Assembly: GCA_022495995.1 (NCBI GenBank)
Contig: JAFEMH010001238.1
Coordinates: 1 to 64,000 of the forward strand
Source: Adenophora triphylla var. japonica
Lineage: Eukaryota > Streptophyta > Magnoliopsida > Asterales > Campanulaceae
Reading direction: 5' to 3'
DNA: 64,000 nucleotides
In this document: positions 52,102 through 62,507 of the stretch, one piece after another
How the letters are laid out: every line of letters begins with the position of its first letter
Numbering within the stretch: the first letter of the stretch is position 1
Program-made: the position numbers and the translations under genes
Notes under the pieces: model-generated
The model's database searches: none
What the model was told of the DNA's origin: nothing
What the model saw: only the letters and a program-made list of their open reading frames with translations

Positions 52102-53134
52102 CCAAAATCTCACAAAAAAACGCGTTTTTTCTCAAGCTTAGAAAAAAATGTGTTTTTAGAAAACGTCGACTCTTTCGCTCGCTTGCGACGCAACTTTCTG
52201 TACACTTAAGAATTCCGAATTAATCAAACAACAAAATCCAAATTAATCAATAAAATAATTCCAAGACTGCAAAATTTAGCAATAACTGAGATCCCCAATT
52301 CATATTCACAAACTGAATAATTTATTTCATCAATTCAAATTGAGCTCGGATATCTCTGAATTGTTACCTGAGCTAATTAGGAAGATAAAGGGCGTTAATG
52401 GTGTCGATTGATGAACCAAACGGGGTTTGAAAGTACGGCCGTCGGGTGTAAGAAAATATAGGATCAGGTATTTGGTAATTGGTACACATCGACGAAATAA
52501 AGAAGCATTTAAGAGTGTCAGTGGTTGTCTAAATAATTGTCAGGATTATGATAAAAATGTATCAGTGCATGTCTAAAAAAGTGCCAATTAAAATTCTTTT
52601 TGTCCAGAAACTCAATGTCAGTGCATGTGTAACAAAGTGTTAGTTTATGTGCAACAAAGTACCAGTGTTAGTGTAAAAGAGTGCCAGTGTGAAGAGTGAC
52701 AAGCATCCAAGGATGGGCACGATCGCTCCATTTGTCCAGAAACTCAGTGCCAGTGCATGTATAACAAAGTGTCAGTGTATGTGTAACAAAGTGTCAGTGT
52801 TAGTGTAAAAGAGTGTCAGTGTGAAGAGTGCTAGTGCATGTATATAAAACTGCCAGTGTAAAAAACACCAGTGTCAGTTTAACAAAGTGCCAGTGTTAGT
52901 GTACTGGCACCGACACTTTTTACACTGGCACTTTGTTACACATGCACTGGCACTTTGTTTACACTAGCACTTTGTTAAACTGGTACTGACACTTTTTTAC
53001 ACTGGCACTTTTTTACATATGCACTGACACTTTGTCACACTGGCACTTTGTTAAACTGACACTGATATAAATGGGGAAAACAAAACACGTTTTTTCTAAG
53101 TACAAAAAAAAATACATTTTTTATAAGACCATCT
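52102..53134. mobile_element. Fold-back element A with AGTGCCAGTG arrays
   Basis: Ends: CCAAAATCTCACAAAAAAAC then GCGTTTTTTC on the left; right end reversed GGTCTTATAAAAAATGTATT then TTAGAAAAAACGTGTTTTG. Inside, a + oriented array of AGTGCCAGTG, TAGTGTAACAAAGTG (about 52500-52905) is followed by the same words reversed, CACTGGCACTTTGTTA (52905-53060). No frame. Family shared with 53770-55049 and 38512-38660. Class unknown. Confidence 0.6.
52500..53060. repeat. Opposed short-repeat arrays (AGTGCCAGTG / CACTGGCACT)
   Basis: About 20-bp units, AGTGCCAGTGTTAGTGTAAC and variants, many copies, switching orientation near 52905, so a transcript could fold on itself. Confidence 0.85.
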
Positions 53135-53213
53135 CACTCTTACATATTACAAAAATAAAAAAGATTTAATATACATTATAAAAATAATGACATGAAAGTA
53201 TAATTGAAAAATA

Positions 53214-53307
53214 CTCCCTCCGTCCCCGTTCACTTGGCACCAAAGAGGTGGGTACGGTAACTAAGAAAAAGTAAAAGAAATAATTAATTGAAGTGGGACG
53301 GAGGGAG
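53214..53307. mobile_element. Stowaway-like MITE 7 (94 bp)
   Basis: TA-flanked, CTCCCTCCGTCCCCGTTCAC on the left and reversed CTCCCTCCGTCCCACTTCAA on the right. A very short internal-deletion form of the family. Confidence 0.85.
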
Positions 53308-53429
53308 TATACTTTTAAACATACACTCTTCTTCACATATCGGGTATGTGATTTAACGGACTTTTGGATAGTCCTATACTTATATGGGTTAAGTTAGTGA
53401 TCATTCTTTGGTTTAGCTAAATGAGTCCA

Positions 53430-53700
53430 TTTTGGGGGAAACTTGTTTCTCCATAAGTTATAAAAAGTCCACTTTCTAATTTTGAGTTTCGAGCGTAAAA
53501 CATTGAGTTTCGAGCTTAAAACACTGAGTTTAGGCGTTAAAATACCTAGAAGTTAAAACATCGAGTTTAGGCGTTAAAACACCGAGTTAAGGTTAGTAAC
53601 TAAAACATCGAGTTTATGTCTTAAAACACTGAGTTTTTGTCTTGGATTTTTTAAAAACAAGACTTTTTATAAGTTTGGGGGAAACAGAGTTCCCCCAAAA
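53430..53700. mobile_element. Fold-back MITE, TTTTGGGGGAAAC family
   Basis: Left TTTTGGGGGAAACTTGTTTC then TTATAAAAAGTCC; right end reversed TTTTGGGGGAACTCTGTTTC then TTATAAAAAGTC. The interior is a 21-bp tandem, CTGAGTTTAGGCGTTAAAAC. Same family as 34726-34862. Confidence 0.75.
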
Positions 53701-53769
53701 TTTTCTGTAGCTAAATATCAGTATAAGTATTTTCTATTATTTTTTCAAATTTAATTGTAATTATAAAGT

Positions 53770-55049
53770 CAAAATCTTGTAAAAAACGCGTTTTTTCATA
53801 AGCTTATGAAAAAACGGGTTTTAAATTACCGTAAAACCCGTCGCGCTCTGCCCCTTTCTTTGCGCGACTGCGCCTTCTTCTTGCACCGCCGAGTCGCCGA
53901 CCAGTTTCCATCTGAAATCCGGCCATCCCAAGCTCCGATCGTCTTCTCCGGCCATTCCAAGCTCCGATCGTCCTTCTATTTTTCTTTTTCTGGCAACGGC
54001 AATAAAGAGTGAATCTCATGCTCAACTTACCCAAATTTTCAACCCAAATAAGAACCCTAACCACATTGAGCAATAGTAACAAAAGGATCTGAAATTGGGA
54101 CATATTTTTGAAGTAATTTTGATTTGAGAATAAAGTGTAAGAACAATCTTTAGATTTGGGGATAAAAAGTGCCAGTATATGTCAAAAAAAAGTCTCAGTT
54201 TATGTCCAAAAAAAGTGCCAGTGTATGTTTTAAAAAGTGCCAGTGTTAAGTTAAAAAAATGTCAGCGTTAGGTTTAAAAAGTGCCAGTGATAGTGTAAAA
54301 AAGTGCCAGCACATGTATACTGGCACTTATTGATACTACAACGGACACTTTTATAAGTGTCAGTATCAATGTTAAAAAGTGTCACTATTGTAATGGCTAG
54401 CAATTATTAACACTACCACTGACACTTTTAATAACTGCCAGTATCAATGTAAAAAAGTGCTAGTGTACTCACTGGCAATTTTTAATATTAACATTGCCAC
54501 TTGAGAAAAGTGCAAGAGTTCCTGGTTGAATTGTGCTAGGGCTTATAATTTTTGCAATTGAATTAAACTATCAATTTATAAGTTTTTTTTATTAAGTTTA
54601 TGGATAAAAGAGTGCCAGTGGACATCTAAAAAAATGTCAGGGGACATCTAAAAAAGTGCCAGCGTCAGAGTAAAAAAATGCCAGTGCACGTCTAACAAAA
54701 TACCAGTGTTAGTGTAAAAAAAGTGTCAGTGTTAATTTAACAAAGTGCCAGTGCTAGTGTAACAAAGTGCCAATGTTAGTGTGAAGAGTGCCAGTTTATG
54801 TATATAAAAGTGCCCGTGTAAAAAGCGTCAGTGCCATTTTAACAAAGTGCCAGTATTAGTGTACTGACACTTTGTTAAACTGGCACTTTGTTACACATGC
54901 ACTGCACTTTGTTTATACTGGCATTTTGTTAAACTGGTACTGACACTTTTTTACACTGGCACTTTATTAAACTGGCCCTGACACAAACGGGAAAAACAAA
55001 ACACGTTTTTTCTAAGTATCAGAAAAAACGCATTTTTTGTAAGATCAAC
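53770..55049. mobile_element. Fold-back element B with AGTGCCAGTG arrays
   Basis: Left CAAAATCTTGTAAAAAACGC then GTTTTTTC; right end reversed GATCTTACAAAAAATGCGTT. Arrays as in element A at 54165-54500 and 54600-55000, again with an orientation switch near 54865. A GC-rich block at 53825-54010 has no counterpart in element A and contains CCATTCCAAGCTCCGATCGT-type words twice; it may be captured host DNA. No convincing gene. Confidence 0.6.
54165..55000. repeat. Short-repeat arrays of element B
   Basis: Words AAAAAGTGCCAGTG, AACAAAGTGCCAGTG and reversed CACTGGCACTTTGTTA. Two blocks separated by an AT-rich spacer (54500-54600). Confidence 0.8.
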
Positions 55050-55197
55050 TCAATTATAATAGGTGAATACTGATTATTTTATTTATTTTTCATATTTAAT
55101 TGTAATTATAAAAGATGAACACTGATATTTAATGAAATCATTGGTATGATTTTTTTTTTTTTACCTAATATGTGACCCATTAAAGTTACTTATCAAG

Positions 55198-55855
55198 TGT
55201 TTTGGTAGAAAAAACAATAATGTCGAATCTTAACTTAGAAAGTGTATGGATTTAAACAATAAGGAGGGGACTTTGGAATTCGATTAAATGGAACAAAAGC
55301 ATGAAAATAAAGAATGACACAAGGATTTTGTTAACGAGGAAAACCTTAGAGATAACAACCTCTTCGGAAAAAACCCCGGGAGTTAGGTATCCAACCTTAA
55401 AGGTTTCACTATAAATCTCGTAGTTACAAGCTGGAAGACCATGGAGAGAGTACAAGAATTCTGTGTGTAGGTGAATGTGAGAACGTGTGTGTATTAGTGT
55501 GAGAGCGTGTGAGAATGTGTGTGATTTAATCTCCATGTCCCCTATAAATAAAAAAGACTAACAAAACAATAACAAAGCTGCTCCTATAATTTCGGCCTTA
55601 TCTCTTATCCTTCCAACCAACGTCTCTTGACTTAGTCTTCTTAGCGTTGAGGGAAAGTCCCATGTCTTTGGTAAATATCTCAGGATTTAACTCCTTTGAT
55701 TTCTTGTAAAATATGATATAAATAATATTAGATAAACACAATAAATATTATGCAATACTTACGGTGAAGTATCATCTTGATATGCGGGAACAAGCGAGGA
55801 TGTCGCCATGCGGGGATATTGAAGATGTCTACATATGGAAAATCTGGCCACAACA
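55198..55855 (-). repeat. E5 3' LTR
   Basis: 658 bp, TGTTTTGGTAG...GGCCACAACA, nearly identical to 62508-63160. Differs from it at 55674, 55692, 55763, 55785, 55794 and 55811 by CAG to CGG or loss of CTG. Confidence 0.95.
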
Positions 55856-55870
55856 ATTGCCCCCAAACTT
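55856..55870 (-). other. E5 polypurine tract
   Basis: Minus strand AAGTTTGGGGGCAAT, same as in E4. Confidence 0.8.
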
Positions 55871-55986
55871 ATCACTTCGCGGAATACGAAGAGGTAAGTT
55901 TCCAAACTCAGTAGCGGCGGACATGATTTTACAACATTCGGTGGTGAAGAAAATCAAGAAGAAGTCAAGTCGTCGTCATCTCAAAA

Positions 55987-57000
55987 TGTCAACGGGTAAG
56001 AATAGTTTACCCTGTCTTTCGATTCTGTTAATTTTCCTTTTCCTCAATGCTTACACTTTCTCTTCAGATTCAAAGGCATTTTCTTCGGGCTTAGACTTTG
56101 ATGCGGAAGATTTGGATGCTCTTGTTGGTGCTTTTCTGCTAAGTCGATGTTAGGCCACCAATTGTCCCAAAGAAACGAGTCCGGACGGGTGAAAGTACTA
56201 GCATTGGTTCAAGGGTAAAGAAGAGGAAGGTTAGAGAGTGAGATTATCGAAGTTACGCATGCGGATATTTTGAGATTTGAAGGCGGGAGAGGTGAAGAAG
56301 AAGCTTCTAGGATTAGTAACCAATGTAAGATGTTACTAAACTATTACATTCCATAGCTCTATTATTTGCTTATTTGGAACTTTATGGTGTTTTCTTAACG
56401 AGCAATGGGATGTTTGGAGTCCCAAGTGGAAGATATGGCTAAGATCAATGAGCAATTTAAGAAGAGCGCTAAGAGTGATACGGCTTAGGCCAAGAAGGAA
56501 GCTGCTTTTTGGGAGAAGAAGTTTTAACGAGCGAGAAGAGGAATTTAGAGGAACAGAAGAAGACGGTGAAGGGGTTGTTAGCAATCGACTTCTATTGAGG
56601 GTGACTATCAAAATGAAATAAATGAAGTAAGGGAATCCTGGAAGTTGGTTCTTTGCCAAAGTCATGTTGAAGATCAAAATCAAGATGATGGAAGAACATA
56701 ATGATGGAAAATCTAAGGATTGAAAGGTTGAGAATGAGTATGCAAAGTTGAAGAATGCATTTGGGTGAGAAAAGTGGATGAAGGAGAGGTGTCATCTAAC
56801 CACTAAGGATACGATGGTTGAAGAAAAAAGAGAGAAGAAGGATGAAGAAGACAGAACTTCCTCGGCAACACACTGGCGGATGCTAAGTGAAGAAAAATTC
56901 AAGTTAGTTTTTAAGTTGTTTTGTTTGATGATGATTCCAGTGAGCCCCAAAGATAATTTTATCAATTTTGGTATGTACCTGGTCCATAAGGACCGAAGAA
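55987..57000 (+). pseudogene. E5 antisense extra gene, broken
   Basis: Counterpart of 45047-45990. The ATG at 55986-55988 begins MST, then intron 55996-56067 (GTAAGAATAG...TCTCTTCAG), continuing in frame as SKAFSSGLDFDAEDLDALVG. Then RVRTGES-like basic part, a frame break, a second donor at 56325 with a changed acceptor, and AMGCLESQVEDMAKINEQFK. More frame breaks than E4, often where E4 has CTG or CAG. Confidence 0.6.
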
Positions 57001-57821
57001 AATTTATTTCAAGTGTTGGGTTGGTTCAACACTTTACTTTTAGTTTTATGTTGTTTGGATGTTGGAGCGGGCCAAGCGAATTTGGAGAAGTATTAATGGT
57101 ATTTAGTATCTTAATGTTTAGAAAAAACTTTTGTTAGCAACTTACGTGCATGTCATGCTTTGATCCACGATGCTAAAGTATTATCATAGGATGTTGACAT
57201 AATAAAATGTCATATTTTTGTTTTCGAGTGAAGACATGAGAATGTCATAACCGGATGTACTTAAGATGACAGAGGAATATGCCATAACCAATTGAATCAT
57301 GCTTAAGATCAATCATTTGGTAGTGGAAATGGGTAAGCTATACAAGTTTCCTCATATAGGCCCATCCCACACCTCAACCAATGAGATATCGTGCGCTCCG
57401 GGCGAAGGTGTAGAAACCTAACTTTCGGAGAAAGAGGTAATTAACTCTTTAAACCTTAGAAGGGATTGTGTACCTTAACTTTAGAAGAGATGGCCGGTCT
57501 CTAACGGAGGAGATTTCGTTGTCACTTTGACTTGATCACTTTGATATGTCCCCACTTTTGTATGTCAACATCTTGCAATACGAGAGATATGTTAGAGATG
57601 GACGTCAACTATGTTGACGTCCCTTCACGAGTTGTGTTAGCGACATCTTATTTTGAAGTAAATAAATAAAAAAAATGACAAATAGGAAATGAAAGGATAC
57701 TCAAATTCAATAAATGAAAAGACCGAGAAGAGGATTGTCTATACGGGATGATGTAAGTTTTAGGAAGGCATTGCCTAGATGTAATACCTTTTAAGATGAA
57801 TGGCATTCCAACTTCGTGGGA

Positions 57822-59076
57822 TCATTTGGCCATCCAAGGTTGATAAGCGATATGCTCCTTTCCCGGCTGTGCATCGATCGGGTAGGGACCTTCCCACTTT
57901 GGGGCAAGCTTGCTGCGTTGAGCTCTTTTATATTTTTGAAATGCCTTTCGTAAGACTAAATCTCCTACTTGGAATCTTCTAAGTCTTACATTTTTGTTGT
58001 AAGACACGGCTACTCTTTCTTTGATATCTTGCCATCCGGATTTTGGCCATATCTCTTAGTTCATCTATAGTATCTAAATCATGTGTCAAGATGTCCTTAT
58101 TATGTTCGAGATGTCAACAAACCATATCTTCTTTGTAGGTAACAGAACTTCTGTGGAATGTCGACTCGACCCAAACACTAGAGAGTAGGGTGTCGACCGG
58201 TAGCATTTTTGGATGTCGTCTGTAAGCCCATAAGACCATTGGTAGCTCTTCAGCCCATCTTCCCTTCTTTTGGTCTAGCCTTCTCTTTAAGTTGCTCAGG
58301 ATAATCTTGTTGCTTGATTCTGCTTGTCCGTTTGCTTGAGGGTGAACAGGTGAAGATGTCACCATCTTAACTCCCCACCTTGTCAAGAAGTCCTGCGTTT
58401 TCCGACTGATAAACTGGGAGCCATTGTCTGAAGGTATTCCAAACTTGCTGAATATGTTCCTTTTGATGAAAGAAATAACTTCCTTGTCGCGAACCTGTAC
58501 ATATGCTTCAGCTTCTACCCATTTGGAGAAGTAATCTATCATGGCTAGTAGAAAAACTTTTCCTCCCTAAGCTCTTGGCAATTTCCCTACGATATCCATT
58601 CCCCAAACCATGAATGGCCATGGCGACAGGATAGGATGCAGCAATTCAGCTGGTTGATGTAGGATGTAGCCGTGCCGCTGACAGGAGTCACATTTCTTTG
58701 CATAATCTGCCGCGTCTTTTCGCATTGTGGGCCAAAAGTAGCCCATATTTAGAGCCTTGGTATATGGGCTTCTGCCCCCGGTATGATTTCCACATTGCCC
58801 TTCATGCAGCTCCATCAAAACCTGTTGTGCTCGGTCTGCTTCTAGACATCTCAAGTAGTGACTGCAGTGATTTCCTAAACAAAAGTTATCAATAAGTAAA
58901 TACTTAGATGACCTTACCCTGGATGCTCGAGTGTTTGTCTCTTCTGCTGAGATTGTATCATCTTGGAGATACTTGATTATAGGGGCTGTCCATGAGGTTG
59001 TTCTTTGGGTGGAAAGAATGTCGACATCTAAGGCAAACAACTCAAGACATTCAATTGCTGGGATGTCAACATGCAC
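57822..59076 (-). pseudogene. E5 integrase
   Basis: HEGQCGNHTGGRSPYTKALN ... YAKKCDSCQRHGY (HHCC), PFMVWGMDIVGKLPRA (first Asp), then in another frame MIDYFSKWVEAEAYVQVRDK, FGIPSDNGSQFISRKTQDFL (second Asp, SDNG intact), VHPQANGQAESSNKIILSNL (Glu block). C-terminal LVLRKAFQKYKRAQRSKLAP and KWEGPYPI. Frame changes near 58560, 58200 and 58010. The catalytic D-D-E residues are all visible. Confidence 0.85.
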
Positions 59077-59154
59077 AATTGGAATACTTCTCTGTGAAAT
59101 GCTTTTGAAGGCTGAGCCTAAGTTTGCCAGAGCATCTGCTTGTGAGTTTTCTTC

Positions 59155-59606
59155 TCACGGCACCTGCTCCAAAGTAAATGTTTTGAATTTGGCCGCCATG
59201 ATTTTCACTATTTCCAAATATGTCGTCATCTTCACATTTTTTGCTATGTAGGACCCGTTGTAATGGTTGACAATCAGCAAAGAATCCAAAAACACCCTGA
59301 TGTGCTTGATATCCAGGTCCTGGGCCACTTGTAAGCCTGCAATTAATGCCTCGTACTCTGCCTCATTATTGGTAGCTTTAAAGCTGCGGTGATGGATTGT
59401 GGTATTATGTCCCCTTGTGGCGACTTTAGTACGACTCCAAGACCTGTTCCTCTCATGTTCAAAGCGCCATCTGTATAGAGTGTCCATATTCTTGAGATGT
59501 CATCATCCTGTAATTGTTGAAACTCTACTTCTTGCTGCATGGTTGGACTAAAGTCGGCCACAAAATCAGCTAGAGCACGAGATTTTATTCTTTGTTCTTG
59601 GCTCAT
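59155..59606 (-). pseudogene. E5 archaeal-like RNase H
   Basis: IWTLYTDGALNMRGTGLGVV (first Asp), then in another frame ATNNEAEYEALIAGLQVAQD, IRVFLDSLLIVNHYNGS and FTLEQVP before the overlap with integrase. One frameshift near 59390. Confidence 0.85.
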
Positions 59607-59639
59607 ATTTGATGTCGTAAGTGCTTAACTGCATGGACC

Positions 59640-59954
59640 ACTTAGCCATCCTACCTGACATCTCTGGTTTTCTCATGACATTCTTAATAGGATAGTTAGT
59701 ACGCACAATTATAGTATGTTTTCAAAATAGTGTCTTAATTTAATGGATGCGGTTATTAAAGCTAGAATTAACTTTTGTAAATGAGAATACCTGGTCTCCG
59801 CATCTAAGAGTGTCTTACTTATATAATAGATGGGTTGTTGAAGACCATCTCGCTCTATTACCAAGACTGCGCTTATAGCTCCTTCGATCTTGCTAGGTAG
59901 ATGTAGAGGTGTTCGCCTTCCCGAGGTTTGGCCAATAACGAGAGGTGTCGACAA
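59640..59954 (-). pseudogene. E5 gypsy-type RNase H remnant
   Basis: AISAVLVIERDGLQQPIYYI, LLDAETRYSHLQKLILALIT, SIKLRHYFEN, with a frameshift at ENIL compared with E4 (FETHTIIVRTNY). Confidence 0.8.
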
Positions 59955-59999
59955 GTAAGTTTTGAGGTCTTGAAAAGCTTGTTCATGGTGGTCCTCCCA

Positions 60000-60560
60000 C
60001 TAGAACTTCTTGTTCTTTCTTAAGATGTCATAGAAGGGCTTGCATCGATCGGATGATTTGGAGATGAACCGGGTGAGTACAGCAATCTTCCCTGTCAATC
60101 TTTGGATGTCCTTGACGGATTGAGGTGATGACAAGTTGATAATGGCGCGAACTTGCTTCGGGGTGGCTTCAATTCCTCTCTTAGTCACCATGTAACCTAA
60201 GAACTTTCCTGCCTTCATTCCGAAATTGCATTTCTTTGGATTGAGTTTCATATTGAAACAATCCAAGATGTCGAAAGGCAGAGATAGGTGGTTTATGTGG
60301 TCTTCAGCTTTCTTGGATTTTACCACCATGTCATCAATGTATACCTCCACCGTGTCCCCAATCTGGTCCTTGAACATCTTGTTCACGAGCCTTTGATATG
60401 TTGCACCTACATTTTTTAGTCCAAAAGGCATAGCAATATAACAATAGATACCTGTGGGTGTTATGAAGGCGGTGTCCTCTTGATCAGATGGCTCTAGGCC
60501 ATCATGGGGAGGTTCCAGCAAGTTGTCTCGATTACTCTCATCAAAGGTGATTGGTAGGAT
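60000..60560 (-). pseudogene. E5 reverse transcriptase, N-terminal half deleted
   Basis: The frame 60644-60000 contains ITFDESNRDNLLEPPHDGLE, then SDQEDTAFITPTGIYCYIAM, PFGLKNVGATYQRLVNKMF, VEVYIDDMVVKSKKAEDHIN, KFLGYMVTKRGIEATPKQ, RLTGKIAVLTRFISKSSDR. It is open through the joint, showing that the pre-protease segment is fused in frame to the middle of RT. Protease and the first catalytic Asp are absent. Confidence 0.85.
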
Positions 60561-62441
60561 GTGGACATCCTGGATGGTCTTTCTGGCTTCTCCCCCTTTG
60601 ACTCCTTGGCGTGTCGCTTTGCGGCAGAATAGAAAGTGCCACAAATCTCTAACCCTCCACTGATGAAGTTGATCACCTTTGTCGATGCTGGAGGAGAAAC
60701 TGGTCGCTCGACTTCATGTGGAACCTCTGCATTTTCTGCCTTCTCCTTTCTGGACCCCAAAAACTCCTTAAGATGTCCCTTCGAGAGCAAGTAGCTGATC
60801 TCCTTTCTTAGTGCTATGCAGTCTTCTATGATATGCCCGAAGTGTTCATGGTAAGCGCACCATTTTGACTTGTCACGCCATCCTGTGGATTTATCAGTCT
60901 TCTTTGGCCATCTTGCTTTTTCTCCAAGGTTACCCATTGCACAAAGTACACCTGAAATATCAACGTAAAAGCAATAGTCGAAATATTAGGAACATTATCG
61001 CTATCTTCATCCTCACCCTCAATTGAATTAATTTTCTTTGTTATCGGTTCTCGGATAAGGATTGGAACGGTGGTTCCTGCGATGGGACGATTCGGTCTTT
61101 ACGTCGGGATGGTCATATGTCGACATCTTGGATGACGACTTCGATCTTCGCGGCTCATCTTCCTCCGGTCTTATGAACCTTAATGCCCTGCTCCTGACTT
61201 CTTCTAGCCGCTTACAAGGAGTCATTACCAAATCTTGATAATCTGTGAATCTTTCTTCAACCCCATTTTGAATGCTTCGTAGTGTCGACATGTCAAGATT
61301 GGGAATTTCTAACACCTCCTTATTGAACCGATGGACATAATCCTTGAGTCTCATTAGGCAGCTGGGTCACATTGTAGAGATCACTTGTCAACTTTTCAAA
61401 TTGTCATTGCATGAGAATTGGTTATAGAACATGTTGATGAGCCGGGCGTATGAACCAATTGAACCTAGGGGTTGCCTAATCGGCCATTTGAGAGCTGGTC
61501 CAGACAAGGTGGATCCAAATCCCTGCATAAAGCGAGCCTCCGTATTGAAGCGGGATATGCACTATGTCCATCTTCTCGTGATAGTGGGCAACATGCTCCC
61601 TCTGGATCCGTGTTGCCATCATACAACTTCATGGATGGAAGCTGAAACGCTTCGGGATGTCGACATTTGAAATTGTTGGGACAAATCGGGATGATTGTAG
61701 CAATTTCGAGATCTTGGTTGGATTAGAGGGTTATGCTGGTACATTCATTATCAACTCTCTAAGGTCCTACATCTGCTTGGCTAACGGATTACTGCGAAAG
61801 GGTCAGCAGAATATGATTGAAAGCATTATTATTAAAAATATTATTAAGCAAACCGGTGTTGTCTACGGTGAGGTAACAACGGTGTTGTCGGTGAATGGCA
61901 TGAAAGAGGTGAATCCTGTTGGGGGTGGTGTCGGCAAAGTGTCATCGGATTATGGTGTCGACATCAAGGAAGGTGTCGACATCTGGGAGGTGTCGACATC
62001 TTGGAAGGTGTCGACATCACTGGAAGGTGTCGACATCATTGAAGGTGTCGTCGATGAGTCTGAGATGGGCTGCCCATTGGAATGAATTCATTAAACGGAG
62101 ATCCTCCACCGGTTTCAAAGGCGATATTCCTCGCGCGCATTGGCGAGATGTTCTGAGCCGGGATGCAATGAGCTTCGATCTTGCTTTGCATCTTGATCAT
62201 ATCATTGGCCAAAAAATTTGAGTTACTATCCTGGTTATCCAGCCTCTGATTCAACATGGTCAAGGCACTTTGGTTGTCAGCATCCACATTAGAAGATCCT
62301 GCCTTTTGGGAAGATGGTGAAGGCTGCATCATCTGAGGCTTCGATTGAGGAGGTGGCGGCAACGAGGTTGCCTTGCCCCCGCACGACGGAGTAACGACGA
62401 TTGTCTTGCCGGCGGCGGAAACCTTCGGGTTAGTTGACATG
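60494..62441 (-). pseudogene. E5 gag, broken, with zinc knuckle
   Basis: N-terminal MSTNPKVSAAGKTIVVTPSC (62441). Then LNQRLDNQDSNSNFLANDMI, and a break in a GTCGACATC repeat block (61953-62049). The core includes RLKDYVHRFNKEVLEIPNLD (about 61350) and LEEVRSRALRFIRPEEDEPR. Knuckle WCAYHEHFGHIIEDC (about 60865), then RKEISYLLSKGHLKEFLGSR. Several frame changes compared with E4. Confidence 0.85.
61953..62049. repeat. GGTGTCGACATC minisatellite in E5 gag
   Basis: Five units of 18-21 bp, each with GGTGTCGACATC plus a short spacer. E4 has only two such words here (51039, 51071), so the array grew in E5. Confidence 0.9.
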
Positions 62442-62487
62442 ATGAATCGTTTTCGGAAATGATCCAAATAATCAATAGACCAAATGG

Positions 62488-62504
62488 CCTCTCGGTGGGC
62501 GCCA
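62488..62504 (-). other. E5 primer-binding site
   Basis: Minus strand TGGCGCCCACCGAGAGG, three bases inside the LTR. Differs from E4 in one base. Confidence 0.75.
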
Positions 62505-62507
62505 AAT

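Noticed and set aside
53804..54103. Overlapping + and - frames in element B
   Set aside because: Both strands open over a short GC-rich block, no conserved domain, no start context; kept only as a possible captured fragment.
52500..55000. CRISPR array or microRNA precursor
   Set aside because: Repeats are short, drifting, not separated by unique spacers, and occur in a plant genome within fold-back elements.
55252..55536. 94-residue minus-strand frame repeated at 62561-62845 (and 44573-44785 / 51709-51921)
   Set aside because: Identical because they lie in LTR pairs; no start or domain evidence for a protein.
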